64,000 nucleotides of DNA from Anaerobacillus arseniciselenatis (GCF_001865995.1 NZ_MLQQ01000042.1:1-64000), one strand, 5' to 3'. Shown: positions 47,775 through 57,240, counted from the stretch's first letter. Notes: generated from the sequence alone by a model not told the origin. Translations and numbers: made by a program.

Positions 47775-48209
47775 ATGCTTAAAATAATATTAACTATTTT
47801 ACTAATTTCAACAGGAGCTTTTAATGATGTACAACATGAGTTAACAATGACTGAAAAAGATACGTACTTTACGAAGTCGATTCCTTTTGACGAAAAGTAT
47901 GAACTTGTTGTCACAAGTTCAAGTGAAGATAAGAGGTTAAGTGTTAAATATGAAGTGAAAGATCAAGATATTTACGTCGAATGTTTCGTGAAGGATTTTA
48001 ATTTTAGTAGAGAAAAGATTGGATCGGTTAAAAGAGAGGGGGAGGGCCATATCCACCTTTATATTAATGGTAATAAGGTGGATTCGATCTTCCAACCTTC
48101 GTTTATCATAAGGTCTTTACCAAGTGGCACGTATAACATTAAGTTAGACCTCATACATAATGATTATACCCGTTATGGGATTTCAGAAGAGTTTGAGATA
48201 ACGTTGTAG
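47775..48209 (+). CDS. Secreted protein of unknown function
   Basis: A 144-aa protein with a short N-terminal hydrophobic signal (residues 1-16). The rest is strand-rich with regular polar/hydrophobic alternation (HIHLYINGNKVDSIFQP, LPSGTYNIKLDLIHNDY), suggesting a small beta-sandwich outside the membrane. I do not recognise the family. It ends 9 nt before the XPB-type helicase with GTAGGAGG between, so it heads that operon. Its exported nature is at odds with DNA-repair neighbours. The ribosome binding site (AGGA) is weak. Confidence 0.6.
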   Translation: MLKIILTILLISTGAFNDVQHELTMTEKDTYFTKSIPFDEKYELVVTSSSEDKRLSVKYEVKDQDIYVECFVKDFNFSREKIGSVKREGEGHIHLYINGNKVDSIFQPSFIIRSLPSGTYNIKLDLIHNDYTRYGISEEFEITL

Positions 48210-48218
48210 GAGGCTGTT

Positions 48219-49877
48219 ATGCTTTTTAATTACAATAACCCGCTAGTAGTACAACAAGACGGAACCATTATTGTCGAGTGTAATCATAAACAATTTCCAA
48301 TCATTCAACCGATGCTCTCACAAATGGCAACATTAGAGAAGGCCTCGTTATCTTCTCATACGTATAAACTTTCTCCGTATTCAATTTGGTCGGCTCAAAC
48401 TGTTGGTATTCAAATGACTGAAATGGTTAATTTTTTAAATGAATATTGTAAATACCCGTTAGCGCAAAAAGTTGTTCAGTTTATCGAAGAACATTATTAT
48501 CGATCTAAAGCTATTTTGATGGAAAAGCATGAAGATGGTTGCATACTAACATTTCGTGATAAAAGGACTGCCGAAATTGTACTTAAGGATAGAAAAATTA
48601 AGAAGTTAGTTACTTGTAAAGATAAAGAAAAAAACGAATGGTTTTTTAACGAAGACAATCGAGGTGAAATTAAATCTGTTTGTTTAACTTACGGTTACTT
48701 TATTAATGATTGTATCGGCTATAAAAAAGGGGAAAGGTTAAATGTTCAATTCTTAAATGATGCAAATTTACGCCCATATCAAAAAGAAGCGGTAAAACAC
48801 TTTTTAAAAGAGGGGGCAAACACAGGGGGTAATGGGATTGTTGTTATGCCTTGTGGTTCAGGTAAGACCATCGTTGGTTTAGGTGTGATAGAAAAAGTAA
48901 AAGAAGAAGTGCTAATCATTACTTCAAGTGAAACATCAATGAAACAGTGGAAAAGAGAACTTATCGAAAAAACTAACTTGAGTGCCGATCAAATTGGACT
49001 TTATACGAGCTCTGTAAAAGAAGTGAAACCAGTTACCATTGCTTCTTATCAAATGGTGATTTACAAAGACCATGATCGCAAGCAATTTGTTCATTTGCCT
49101 TTATTTAACGAACGAAGCTGGGGACTAATTATATATGATGAAGTTCATTTACTGCCAGCGCCTGTATTTCGTACAACTTCAAGCATTCAAGGAAAGAGAA
49201 GATTGGGGTTAACAGCGACACTAGTTCGAGAAGATGGGAAAGAAGAGGAAGCATATAGCTTAATTGGGCCGAAGCAATATGAAGTTGCTTGGAAAGGTCT
49301 TGAAAACAACGGTTGGATTGCGAAGACGCTTTGCAAAGAAATTCGAATTGATTTTGCTGAGGAAGATTTAGAGTGTTATGTACAAAGCAATGGCCAACAG
49401 CAATTTAAAATTGCTTCTATAAATCCGTCAAAAATCGAAGTTATTAAAAAATTATTAAAAACTCATCGGAATCAGCCTACACTAATTATTGGACAATATA
49501 TAGATCAGCTCGGTGAAGTTGCCAAGGAACTTAACTTGTCGATGGTCACTGGTAAAACATCGCAAAAAGACAGGGAAATACTTTATGACCAGTTTAGAAA
49601 AGGGGAAATTTCCGTTCTTGTCGTTAGTAAAGTCGCTAATTTTGCTGTAGATCTCCCAGATGCAGAGGTAGCGATCCAAATCTCTGGTGCTTTTGGATCG
49701 AGACAAGAAGAGGCCCAACGTGTAGGGAGAGTTTTGCGACCGAAGAAAAACAATAATGAAGCTTATTTTTATTCAATTGTCACTAGAAATACGAAAGAAG
49801 AGCAATGTTCCGAACGGCGTCAACTTTTTATGTTAGAGCAAGGATATACTTATGAGGTGGAAGAGTGGTTATCGTAA
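48219..49877 (+). CDS. XPB-type DNA helicase
   Basis: A 552-aa superfamily 2 helicase of the bacterial XPB group. The N-terminal domain (YNNPLVVQQDGTIIVECNH, TYKLSPYSIWSAQTVG) is the damage-recognition-like part seen in actinobacterial XPB. Walker A is in MPCGSGKTIVGLG (about residue 207), DEVH in YDEVHLLPAPVFR. GLTATLVREDGKE contains the XPB-specific Arg-Glu-Asp (RED) motif, and QRVGRVLRP is motif VI. It is expected to unwind DNA at lesions. The next gene overlaps its end by 13 nt, so the two are translationally coupled. Confidence 0.85.
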   Translation: MLFNYNNPLVVQQDGTIIVECNHKQFPIIQPMLSQMATLEKASLSSHTYKLSPYSIWSAQTVGIQMTEMVNFLNEYCKYPLAQKVVQFIEEHYYRSKAILMEKHEDGCILTFRDKRTAEIVLKDRKIKKLVTCKDKEKNEWFFNEDNRGEIKSVCLTYGYFINDCIGYKKGERLNVQFLNDANLRPYQKEAVKHFLKEGANTGGNGIVVMPCGSGKTIVGLGVIEKVKEEVLIITSSETSMKQWKRELIEKTNLSADQIGLYTSSVKEVKPVTIASYQMVIYKDHDRKQFVHLPLFNERSWGLIIYDEVHLLPAPVFRTTSSIQGKRRLGLTATLVREDGKEEEAYSLIGPKQYEVAWKGLENNGWIAKTLCKEIRIDFAEEDLECYVQSNGQQQFKIASINPSKIEVIKKLLKTHRNQPTLIIGQYIDQLGEVAKELNLSMVTGKTSQKDREILYDQFRKGEISVLVVSKVANFAVDLPDAEVAIQISGAFGSRQEEAQRVGRVLRPKKNNNEAYFYSIVTRNTKEEQCSERRQLFMLEQGYTYEVEEWLS

Positions 49878-51577
49878 AAATTACCCAATGTTTAAAAGAG
49901 CTAAATGATGAAGTGAAAAAGAAAATAAAAGAAAAGCAAGATGAGCTACTACCTACAGAGACGTTCGCTACCTTAGAAGAACGCTTAGAAAGCCCGCAGT
50001 TTCGTGAGAAGTTGCTTAAGACGTTAACTAATGTTGAAAAAAAATATTTCATCAAATTTATAAGAAAATACAGTATTTATCATGAAAATGGTGGAAAAGA
50101 AGAGCAGCTAGCTTCTAGCGAAGAGAAGCTTGCTCTTCTTTTGTTAAGGCAAAAAGGTTTATTGTTTGAGGTGGAAACACGTAACCAACATCAAAGGTAT
50201 GTAATACCAATCGAGGTTGTACAAAGCTATATTGAGCTTACAGTTACTAAAGGTAAAAGCAGATTGATTGATCAAGACGTCGTTTCTACAAAGCAATACT
50301 TATATATATTAATTGAAGTACTTTTATTTATAAAAGAAGAAAAAATAAAAAAAGCCTCACAACTTGATAGTTTTACTGACCGTATTTCATTAACTTCAAT
50401 TGATGGTGAATTACTAATAAATTACCTTGTACACGAACGTTTGCTAAAGAAAACAAATGGCGGTTATATTGTTTTAGATGAAAACTGTGATCAATTTCTT
50501 AAAAGAAAAAACAAAGACATTCAACAATCATTGACATTGTTTATAGCATCTCATTACTTAAAAGATTTTTATATCGTTTTTTATATTGTTAATTGCTTCA
50601 GAAAAGGTAGTATTACCATAGAAGAAATTCAAAACTTTGTTACTCAGTTTGGTCAAGAAAGTATTGTTAACGTAAATGCGGTCATTGAGCAATTAACGTT
50701 ATTAAATATAATTACAAAATCGACAGAGGGAGTAATCGTTGTCCAGGGTGAAGAAGATGATTATTATAAGCAAGGTCAAAAACGAGGAATGGTCGTTGGG
50801 AAATGTGAATTTCTTATTCCTGCTTACGTTGATAATGAAGCACTGTGGATATTTCGATGTTGGGGAGAGATTGTCCAATGGGAAGCGATGGTTCACATTT
50901 CGTTTAAGCGTGAAACTATATTGAACGCTTTAACGATGAATCGGGACGTGCAAAAATTGTTCGATCACTTAGAGAAATTTATTGCAAAAGTTGATGTGTC
51001 TGCCTTCGAAGAAACGGTAAAAAAGTGGCTTGAACATGGGCGTCCAATCAAAAAGAAAACAAAGCTTACTTTATATGAAGTTACTGAAAAGTTACATGTG
51101 AAATATATTGAACAACATTGGCAGCACTGGTGGGCTAAAAGCGATTCAGGAATAACGATTGAAAAAGAGTTCGAAGCAAAGTTTGAGCAACTATTACAAA
51201 AATGTTCAGTAACTGTCGTTATGGCAGATAATAAGGAACACGAATTACAACCACCATCTCCTATTACGGTCAATAATTCATTTCCGGATTTTGGGGACGT
51301 TTTTCCTGAGGTTGAGAAACTACCGAAACAGTGGTTTAGCTTAACTGCCTATGAAGAGAAGGCATTGCAACGTATTATTAAACAAGCGATTATTTTAAAA
51401 ATTCCAATTGAAGTAAAGAATAAAAACGAAGATATCATCATAGTGCACCCTTTAAAAATACAAATTGAAAATGGCTCTTATACTGTTTTGGGACAAGACA
51501 ATAAAAGTGTCTCATTACAACAAATTAAAAAATTAGCTATTGTACACCCACTGAAAAATTTGAATTTAAAGAAATGA
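49865..51577 (+). CDS. Helicase-associated protein, winged-helix and WYL-like
   Basis: A 570-aa cytoplasmic protein with no clear enzymatic motif. Residues about 120-300 look like successive winged-helix units (SLTSIDGELLINYLVHERLLKK, VNAVIEQLTLLNIITK). The last 80 residues (IIKQAIILKIPIEVKNK, IIVHPLKIQIENGSYTVLG) resemble a WYL or XPB/Ssl2 N-domain-like fold. GTG 49865 lies inside the helicase gene and follows GAGGTG by 5 nt. It is probably the helicase partner or lesion-recognition subunit; this is inferred. In actinobacteria, XPB is also paired with a large helicase-associated protein. Confidence 0.65.
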   Translation: MVIVKITQCLKELNDEVKKKIKEKQDELLPTETFATLEERLESPQFREKLLKTLTNVEKKYFIKFIRKYSIYHENGGKEEQLASSEEKLALLLLRQKGLLFEVETRNQHQRYVIPIEVVQSYIELTVTKGKSRLIDQDVVSTKQYLYILIEVLLFIKEEKIKKASQLDSFTDRISLTSIDGELLINYLVHERLLKKTNGGYIVLDENCDQFLKRKNKDIQQSLTLFIASHYLKDFYIVFYIVNCFRKGSITIEEIQNFVTQFGQESIVNVNAVIEQLTLLNIITKSTEGVIVVQGEEDDYYKQGQKRGMVVGKCEFLIPAYVDNEALWIFRCWGEIVQWEAMVHISFKRETILNALTMNRDVQKLFDHLEKFIAKVDVSAFEETVKKWLEHGRPIKKKTKLTLYEVTEKLHVKYIEQHWQHWWAKSDSGITIEKEFEAKFEQLLQKCSVTVVMADNKEHELQPPSPITVNNSFPDFGDVFPEVEKLPKQWFSLTAYEEKALQRIIKQAIILKIPIEVKNKNEDIIIVHPLKIQIENGSYTVLGQDNKSVSLQQIKKLAIVHPLKNLNLKK

Positions 51578-51586
51578 GGCGATATT

Positions 51587-52549
51587 ATGATTGTCAGGTT
51601 CGGTTATGTAGCAATGAGTGTTCATTTAAAGAATGCTTCGCCATCTCAAACCATGACTGTAAAACAATTTGAACAAATCAATAATAAGGACGATGCAATC
51701 CGAAAATTAGAACGGATTGCTATTTCTAACTTGAAAAATTGTTATCGCCTTTTAAAACATAATTTAGCTAATGATGTTACTTTCTTTCGTTTCTCTTCAA
51801 AATTAGTTCCTTTAGTAAATCACCCGTATACTAAAGAATGGAAATATGAGCGCCCACTTGCACCACAACTAAAAGAGATTGGCGAATTTATTCAGAAACA
51901 CAAAATGCGAATAGATTTTCATCCCGACCATTTCGTTGTACTTAATAACTTAGATGAAAAAATATTAAAACGCTCACTCGAGACACTAATTTATCATCAT
52001 AAGCTTTTACGAGGAATGGATATAAATCCGCTTCATCGCTGTGTGTTGCACATAGGTGGTGCAAAAAAAGGTAAAATAAGTGGTTTAGAGGATTTCGTTG
52101 AAAACTTTGAAAAGATCCCGACACCTTTACAGCAAATGTTGATGTTAGAGAATGATGACACCGTTTTTCATATAGAAGATGCCCTTTATTTAGGAGAGAA
52201 GCTACAAATTCCGATCGTATATGATGTTCATCACCATGATGTTAACCAACCTGAAAACTTTTCTTTTTCAACGATATGGCAACGAATTGTGCCTACTTGG
52301 CAGAACAGTCCACTCCCAGTAAAAATTCACGTATCAACACCGAAAGAGGGGGGCTTAGATAAGAAGCATCATGATTACATTGATGTTGATCGATTAATGA
52401 GACTATTGCATGAAGTAAAAGGTTCTGTAGAGCAAATCGATGTGATGATTGAAGCGAAAATGAAAGATGATGCTTTATTTAAGTTAATGGAGCAGTTAAA
52501 ACAAAGAAATGACTGTTCTCTTTTGTCGGAAGCAAGTATTGAAATATAA
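51587..52549 (+). CDS. uvsE: UV damage endonuclease UvsE/UVDE
   Basis: A 320-aa TIM-barrel endonuclease that nicks DNA 5' to UV photoproducts. Metal-ligand blocks are visible: RFGYVAMSVHLKNASPSQTM, DFHPDHFVVLNN, CVLHIGGAKKGKISGLEDF, MLENDDTVFH and YDVHHHDVNQ. Full length for the family. ATG 51587 lies 9 nt after the preceding stop with GAGG upstream. Last gene of the inserted four-gene operon. In B. subtilis the homologue (ywjD) is elsewhere and alone. Confidence 0.92.
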   Translation: MIVRFGYVAMSVHLKNASPSQTMTVKQFEQINNKDDAIRKLERIAISNLKNCYRLLKHNLANDVTFFRFSSKLVPLVNHPYTKEWKYERPLAPQLKEIGEFIQKHKMRIDFHPDHFVVLNNLDEKILKRSLETLIYHHKLLRGMDINPLHRCVLHIGGAKKGKISGLEDFVENFEKIPTPLQQMLMLENDDTVFHIEDALYLGEKLQIPIVYDVHHHDVNQPENFSFSTIWQRIVPTWQNSPLPVKIHVSTPKEGGLDKKHHDYIDVDRLMRLLHEVKGSVEQIDVMIEAKMKDDALFKLMEQLKQRNDCSLLSEASIEI

Positions 52550-52594
52550 GCACTGCCTAGACGTTATAAACTCGCTTTATAACGATGGACGTGA

Positions 52595-52600
52595 TATAAT
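52595..52600 (+). promoter_or_regulatory. Extended -10 upstream of ylbF
   Basis: TGATATAAT contains a perfect TATAAT with TG one base upstream; the -35 region is weak. It would make ylbF transcription independent of the uvsE operon. Confidence 0.5.
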
Positions 52601-52622
52601 TTAGTACTTAAGGAGGGTGATC

Positions 52623-53063
52623 ATGTTAAAAGAGGTGACACATACAGACATTATTTCAGAGTCATTAACTTTAGCAGAAATGATTTTAAAATCAGAACAA
52701 TATAAACAATATGAAATTGCTAAGCAAGCAGTTAAAAGTGATATAGATGCGCAAGAAATGATTTGGGAGTTTACGAAAAGAAAGAATGATTTTGAAGAAG
52801 TGCAACGATTTGGGAAGTATCATCCTGATTACGACCGTGTTTCAAAAGAGGTTCGTGAATTAAAAAGGAAATTAGATTTATATGACCCTATTGCCAAATT
52901 TAAAAAGTCAGAAAAACAACTTGACGAACTTTTAAGCGAAATTAGTTTAATGGTTGCTCATGCTGTTTCTGAAAAAATAAAAGTTCCTACAGGGAATCCG
53001 TTTTTTGACTCTATGTCTTGTGGAGGTGGTTGTGGCACAGGAGGAAGTTGTGGGTGTAAATAA
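52623..53063 (+). CDS. ylbF: YlbF/RicF
   Basis: A 146-aa helical protein of the YlbF-YmcA-YaaT (RicAFT) complex. This complex carries Fe-S clusters, works with RNase Y in mRNA maturation and affects competence, biofilm and sporulation. The helical core is TLAEMILKSEQYKQYEIAKQAV and VREVELKRKL-type charged helices. The last 20 residues are Gly/Cys-rich (SCGGGCGTGGSCGCK), supplying the cluster cysteines. ATG 52623 follows AAGGAGG by 6 nt. Confidence 0.88.
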   Translation: MLKEVTHTDIISESLTLAEMILKSEQYKQYEIAKQAVKSDIDAQEMIWEFTKRKNDFEEVQRFGKYHPDYDRVSKEVRELKRKLDLYDPIAKFKKSEKQLDELLSEISLMVAHAVSEKIKVPTGNPFFDSMSCGGGCGTGGSCGCK

Positions 53064-53190
53064 ATCCTGATTCATTAGATGCCTCAGATCGACCTCGCCT
53101 TAAACTCACCAACTAAGGAATAATATTGAAGTTATTGTTGAGTCATGGTAGACTTAAAATGGTTGAAGTGAGAAAAAAGGAGAAATAAAA

Positions 53191-53466
53191 ATGATAGGAA
53201 ACCGTATCGGACTAGCAGTTTGGTTACATTCTTTAAAATATGTAAGGCAAATGAGAAAATACGGAAACGTTCATTACGCTTCTAAAAAAATGAAGTATGT
53301 AGTGTTATATTGTGATGAATCTTCAGTAGATCAAACGATGGAACGTCTACAATCTTTGCATTATGTTAAAAAAGTTAATAAATCAATGCGACCGTATTTA
53401 AAAACAGAATTTCAAAATTCAAAACCGGATAAAGCAAAAGAATACGACTATAAAATGGGTATTTAA
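53191..53466 (+). CDS. ylbG: YlbG (UPF0298)
   Basis: A 91-aa protein, GLAVWLHSLKYVRQMRKYGNVHYASKKMKYVVLYC, in the usual place after ylbF. Function unknown. AAAAGGAG precedes the ATG by about 8 nt. Confidence 0.87.
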   Translation: MIGNRIGLAVWLHSLKYVRQMRKYGNVHYASKKMKYVVLYCDESSVDQTMERLQSLHYVKKVNKSMRPYLKTEFQNSKPDKAKEYDYKMGI

Positions 53467-53511
53467 TGAATATATGATGGCTGACCGAGAGTTTAGGTCA
53501 GCTATTTCTAT

Positions 53512-53778
53512 TCTGTGGGCGCGTCCACTTTTCTCTGTCTAGCTTCAGGCGCCATCGGCTCGACCGCTTCAGACCTGCTCTCACGGTCTAAAACCTGACC
53601 GCTGCGGGCAGGTCTTCCACCGGTTTTCGCCGATAGGCGGGCGCCTTGCGCTTTTCTCTGACTAGCTTCAGCGCCTAGGCCCTCGAAAACTTCACCTTTC
53701 ACCCAAAAGGCAAAGTGCGCCTTCTGGGTGAAAGGTTCCATTTTTTGTCGGACCTATCAAGGCGCTTGCGCTTTTCTA
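53512..53778. repeat. Tandem family 2 GC-rich repeats
   Basis: Two GCGCTTTTCT-ended units. The first (53532-53657) is a standard copy: TAGCTTCAGGCGCCATCGGC, CGGTCTAAAACCTGACCGC, CGCCGATAGGCGGGCGCC. The second (53658-53778) carries a different perfect hairpin, CCTTTCACCCAAAAGGC with GCCTTCTGGGTGAAAGG. A 77-codon frame across it is not a gene. Confidence 0.65.
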
Positions 53779-53780
53779 AT

Positions 53781-53810
53781 AAAAAAATCCTCGTAGGATT
53801 TCCTACGAGG
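53781..53810 (-). terminator. Strong minus-strand terminator
   Basis: CCTCGTAGGA and TCCTACGAGG form a perfect 10-bp stem. Only the minus strand has the T-run (ATTTTTTT) after it. On the plus strand it is preceded by A residues and followed by TGCC. Confidence 0.85.
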
Positions 53811-53950
53811 TGCCTAATATCAAAAACAAATACCGATTAGTGTTTGTTTTTGTTCAAGGCTATGGGAGAGGAGAAACCGGAGGAAGAACTTATGGGGAAA
53901 CGTAAGCCTTCTCCGCGGTTGTCAACAACATGAGATATTCATGTTGCTAA
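53783..53950 (-). ncRNA. Structured RNA between ylbG and rsmD (ylbH leader region)
   Basis: Three hairpins are visible: AACATGA/TCATGTT (53927-53945), CAAAAACAAA/TTTGTTTTTG (53821-53852) and the terminator stem. Between them, AACC..GGAG/CTCCGGTT and AAGGCT/AGCCTT interleave and could form an H-type pseudoknot. The place matches the ylbH leader motif described upstream of ylbH in Bacillus. The terminator polarity argues that the RNA is read on the minus strand, away from rsmD. The strand is therefore my inference. Confidence 0.55.
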
Positions 53951-54113
53951 TTTTATTATGGCCATTGAAAAATGATATATACGTCATTTGTTTTATTTGC
54001 AATTTTCGATTAATTTTAAAATTTTATTAATAATTTGTTAAGATTTTTTATTTTTTATGGTAGGATTGGAAAAGATATGGGCAAATGTAACGAAAATAAG
54101 GTGTGTGAAATTT

Positions 54114-54665
54114 ATGAGGGTTATTTCAGGTTTATGTAAAGGGAGACCTTTGAAAGCGGTTCCTGGTGTAGGGACTAGACCTACGACAGATAAAGTGAAA
54201 GAATCAATCTTTAATATTATCGGTCCTTTTTTTGAAGGTGGACAAGGTCTCGATCTGTATGCTGGTAGTGGGGGCCTAGGAGTTGAAGCGTTAAGTCGCG
54301 GTATTGATCAAATGATTTTTGTTGACCAAAGTTATAAAGCAATTGAAGTTATTCAGCAAAATTTAAAAAGTTGTCATTTTGAAGAGAAGGCAGAAGTTTA
54401 TCGCAATGAGGCAAAACGAGCTTTAAAAGCTGTTGCAAAACGAGAAATGAAATTCAATGTCATCTTTCTTGATCCGCCTTATGCGAAGCAACGTCTAAAA
54501 GATGAGTTAATATTCATAAGCGAAAATGACCTCTTATCTAACCAAGGGGTAATTGTTGTAGAACATGACGCATCCGTAAAATTAAATCAAATGATAGGCA
54601 GTTTAACTTGTTATAGACAAGAAAAATATGGAGATACCGCGATTTCAATTTATAAATATAGTTAA
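54114..54665 (+). CDS. rsmD: 16S rRNA m2G966 methyltransferase
   Basis: Methylates guanine 966 (E. coli numbering) in the small-subunit rRNA using SAM. A 183-aa Rossmann methyltransferase: MRVISGLCKGRPLKAVPG start, RPTTDKVKESIFNII, SAM-binding LDLYAGSGGLGVEALSRG, and catalytic DPPYAKQ motif. ATG 54114 has AAGGTG 10 nt upstream; the 19-codon upstream extension is not supported. This is ylbH of B. subtilis, with coaD downstream as usual. Confidence 0.95.
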   Translation: MRVISGLCKGRPLKAVPGVGTRPTTDKVKESIFNIIGPFFEGGQGLDLYAGSGGLGVEALSRGIDQMIFVDQSYKAIEVIQQNLKSCHFEEKAEVYRNEAKRALKAVAKREMKFNVIFLDPPYAKQRLKDELIFISENDLLSNQGVIVVEHDASVKLNQMIGSLTCYRQEKYGDTAISIYKYS

Positions 54666-54757
54666 GAGTTATGAGTTATGAGTTATGAGTTAGTAGGGTT
54701 TAGCTACGAAGCTATACTAAACAAACTCAAAACTCAACACTCATAATTCAAAACTAA
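54663..54757. repeat. Family 5 heptamer-armed palindrome
   Basis: Tandem GAGTTAT heptamers on the left and inverted AACTCAAAACTCAACACTC on the right surround a TAGCTACGAAGCTA core. It lies between rsmD and coaD and leaves only a 23-nt gap before coaD. Confidence 0.6.
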
Positions 54758-54762
54758 CATAA

Positions 54763-55269
<507 letters not shown>

Positions 55270-55318
55270 TAGTTATCGAACACCGGTCAATGTGAAATTA
55301 CATAAAAGAAATAATAGT

Positions 55319-55345
55319 GCCAAGCAGTCGCTTGGCCTTTATTTT
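55319..55345 (+). terminator. Terminator of coaD
   Basis: GCCAAGC pairs with GCTTGGC, followed by CTTTATTTTG. Confidence 0.75.
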
Positions 55346-55720
55346 GTAAAAGTTGGTTAGGAGCCTCGTCCGACTTTTCATGTTAATTGGTGGCGGCATG
55401 CATGCCGCCAAGAGAGTTTTGAATGAAAATGTCAGGACGAATTCTCGAGTGAGCCTCTAAAATAGAGGTTTACAGCGAAGCGAGAGAATTCGTCCGGCAT
55501 TTACACCTTAGATGGTGATGGTGTGACGTCATAAGAGTTTTGTATGAAAAAGGCAGATGGTTCCGTGAACGAGCCTCTGAGTTTCGTAAGAGTGTGCTCC
55601 TGTGGTTACTCGTCGCAAAGCTGCACGAAGACTATGCTAAGATGTGTGACATGATGTGATTGAGGTCAGTAGCTTCACTGCGAAGTGAGGGAAAGTGTCC
55701 GCCTTTTCCTCAGCTAGATA
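55346..55720. repeat. Family 4 array: leader, R, hairpin D, R, hairpin E with insertion
   Basis: Leader GTTGGTTAGGAG; R at 55378-55428; hairpin D (55428-55502, ACGAATTCTCGAG with GAGAATTCGT); R at 55503-55548; hairpin E (55548-55707). E is interrupted by a roughly 90-bp insert starting with TGCTCCTGTGGTTACTCGTC and ending TGATTGAGGTCAGTAGCTT. Lies in the convergent coaD/ylbJ gap. Confidence 0.65.
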
Positions 55721-55721
55721 A

Positions 55722-56942
55722 TTACACTTTAGTAATTTTGTTAAAGGTTAATAGTACATAAACCATTAATGCAATTAACGTAAAATACGATCCGTATTGC
55801 AGTACCATATCCCAACCTCTATAAAACAATGAGTACGTATCGTTTTGTAGAAAAACAGGGATGGTGTTGCTTCCCTTTTCTAACACTTGTTGATCAACGT
55901 ATAGAGGTTGCCAGAAAATGACCGTAAAAAAGGCTGCGAACGTTCCGTGAAAAAGTCTTGCGATAAAATAAGGTTTAAAGCGTATGTCCGTTTCTGCTAA
56001 AATGCTCGCCACTTGAGCTTGTACGGAAAAACCACTAAAAGCTAAAATGAAACTTGTGACTACTACTTGTTGAAAAAGTGTAGCTGAGCTTGTTTGACTA
56101 GCCAATTGACCGCCTAACGTAATTTCGAAAAGTCCAGAAATGAATGGTAAGCTTAACTCATTAGGTAACTGAAAAAACGCGAAAATTACGGTTACAAATA
56201 AAGATAAAAATGTAGTGATATCTAATAATGAGAGTACACGGTTAAGGACAGAAAATAAAATAATAAAACCGCCAATCATTAAGAGCGTATTTACTGATGA
56301 TTGAACGGCATCCCCTAAAATTTTGCCGATAGGTCTACCGTCTTTTAAGCGTTCTTGGTGAAGTAAATGAAAAGCCGTTCTGAGTGAAATTCGTTTATTT
56401 TTATCTTTAGTTGGTTTTTTTTCTTTTGTATAACCGTGAAATCGCATTAATAATCCAACGCAAAAATTTCCTAAATAGTGTGCCGCCGCTAATATAATTC
56501 CTAATGCGGGATTATGAAAAAAACCGACGGCGATTGCGCCGAAAATGAATAATGGGTTTGATGAATTCGTAAATGATACAAGTCTTTCGGCCTCGAACCT
56601 TGTAAGTTTATTTTCTTGGCGTAGCCTTGCTGTAAGTTTTGCACCAGCAGGATATCCTGATGCTAGCCCCATTGCCCAAACAAATCCGCCTACTCCTGGA
56701 ACGCGGAAAAGTGGCCGCATTAGTGGTTCTAGTATACTTCCTAAGAAGGAGACAACACCGAAACCAATTAAGAACTCCGATACAATAAAAAATGGTAAAA
56801 GTGAGGGAAACACGACTTCCCACCACATCGTAAGCCCGCGCATAGACGCTTCAAAGGATTCCTTTGGAAAAACCATTAAGGAAAGAGCTAAAATGGTTGC
56901 GCTCATGGCGAGGATAATTGTTTTTAGCTTTGAGGCGTTCAA
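55722..56942 (-). CDS. ylbJ: YlbJ sporulation membrane protein
   Basis: A 406-aa nucleoside-recognition (GATE) family protein with about ten membrane spans. WWEVVFPSLLPFFIVSEFL and GLASGYPAGAKLTARLRQENKLT are diagnostic, as is FTNSSNPLFIFGAIAVGFF. In B. subtilis YlbJ is a mother-cell (sigma-E) protein needed for spore heat resistance. TTG 56942 follows AAGGGAGG by 8 nt. The gene is convergent with coaD. Confidence 0.9.
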   Translation of the reverse strand: MNASKLKTIILAMSATILALSLMVFPKESFEASMRGLTMWWEVVFPSLLPFFIVSEFLIGFGVVSFLGSILEPLMRPLFRVPGVGGFVWAMGLASGYPAGAKLTARLRQENKLTRFEAERLVSFTNSSNPLFIFGAIAVGFFHNPALGIILAAAHYLGNFCVGLLMRFHGYTKEKKPTKDKNKRISLRTAFHLLHQERLKDGRPIGKILGDAVQSSVNTLLMIGGFIILFSVLNRVLSLLDITTFLSLFVTVIFAFFQLPNELSLPFISGLFEITLGGQLASQTSSATLFQQVVVTSFILAFSGFSVQAQVASILAETDIRFKPYFIARLFHGTFAAFFTVIFWQPLYVDQQVLEKGSNTIPVFLQNDTYSLFYRGWDMVLQYGSYFTLIALMVYVLLTFNKITKV

Positions 56943-57080
56943 TGGCCCAGCCTCCCTTGAATAGTTGTACAATGATACATGTCCTATTAATCAATATACG
57001 TATACACAAGCATTTTAGACCATATGATTTTAAGAGATATTACGTTGATTTTTAGTTATAATCTTAACTAGAGGTAGTTC

Positions 57081-57170
57081 AATGAATTTCATAATTCATT
57101 ATTCTCGCCACTAAGATCAATATATAGTTGCGTGGTGTGGCTCATTTATGGTAATTATGAAATTCACTCA
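57081..57170. mobile_element. Shortened MITE-like element, family 1, copy 7 (inverted)
   Basis: Both terminal repeats are present, but about 30 bp of one inner arm is missing compared with copy 5 (TATATAGTTGCGT joins directly to GGTGTGGCTC). It lies in the divergent ylbJ/ylbK gap. Confidence 0.7.
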
Positions 57171-57240
57171 GTTAATTAAAAAGAGTGTTGTTTTTCTAAC
57201 TTTGTCTGTAGTTTACTTATGGTTATAAGGGGGAGTGGTT

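Noticed and set aside
53508..53741. 77-codon open frame on the minus strand
   Set aside because: It lies wholly inside tandem family 2 repeats, has no ribosome binding site and has repeat-driven composition.
56545..56964. 139-codon plus-strand frame opposite ylbJ
   Set aside because: It is antisense to the conserved membrane protein YlbJ and has no ribosome binding site or family signature.
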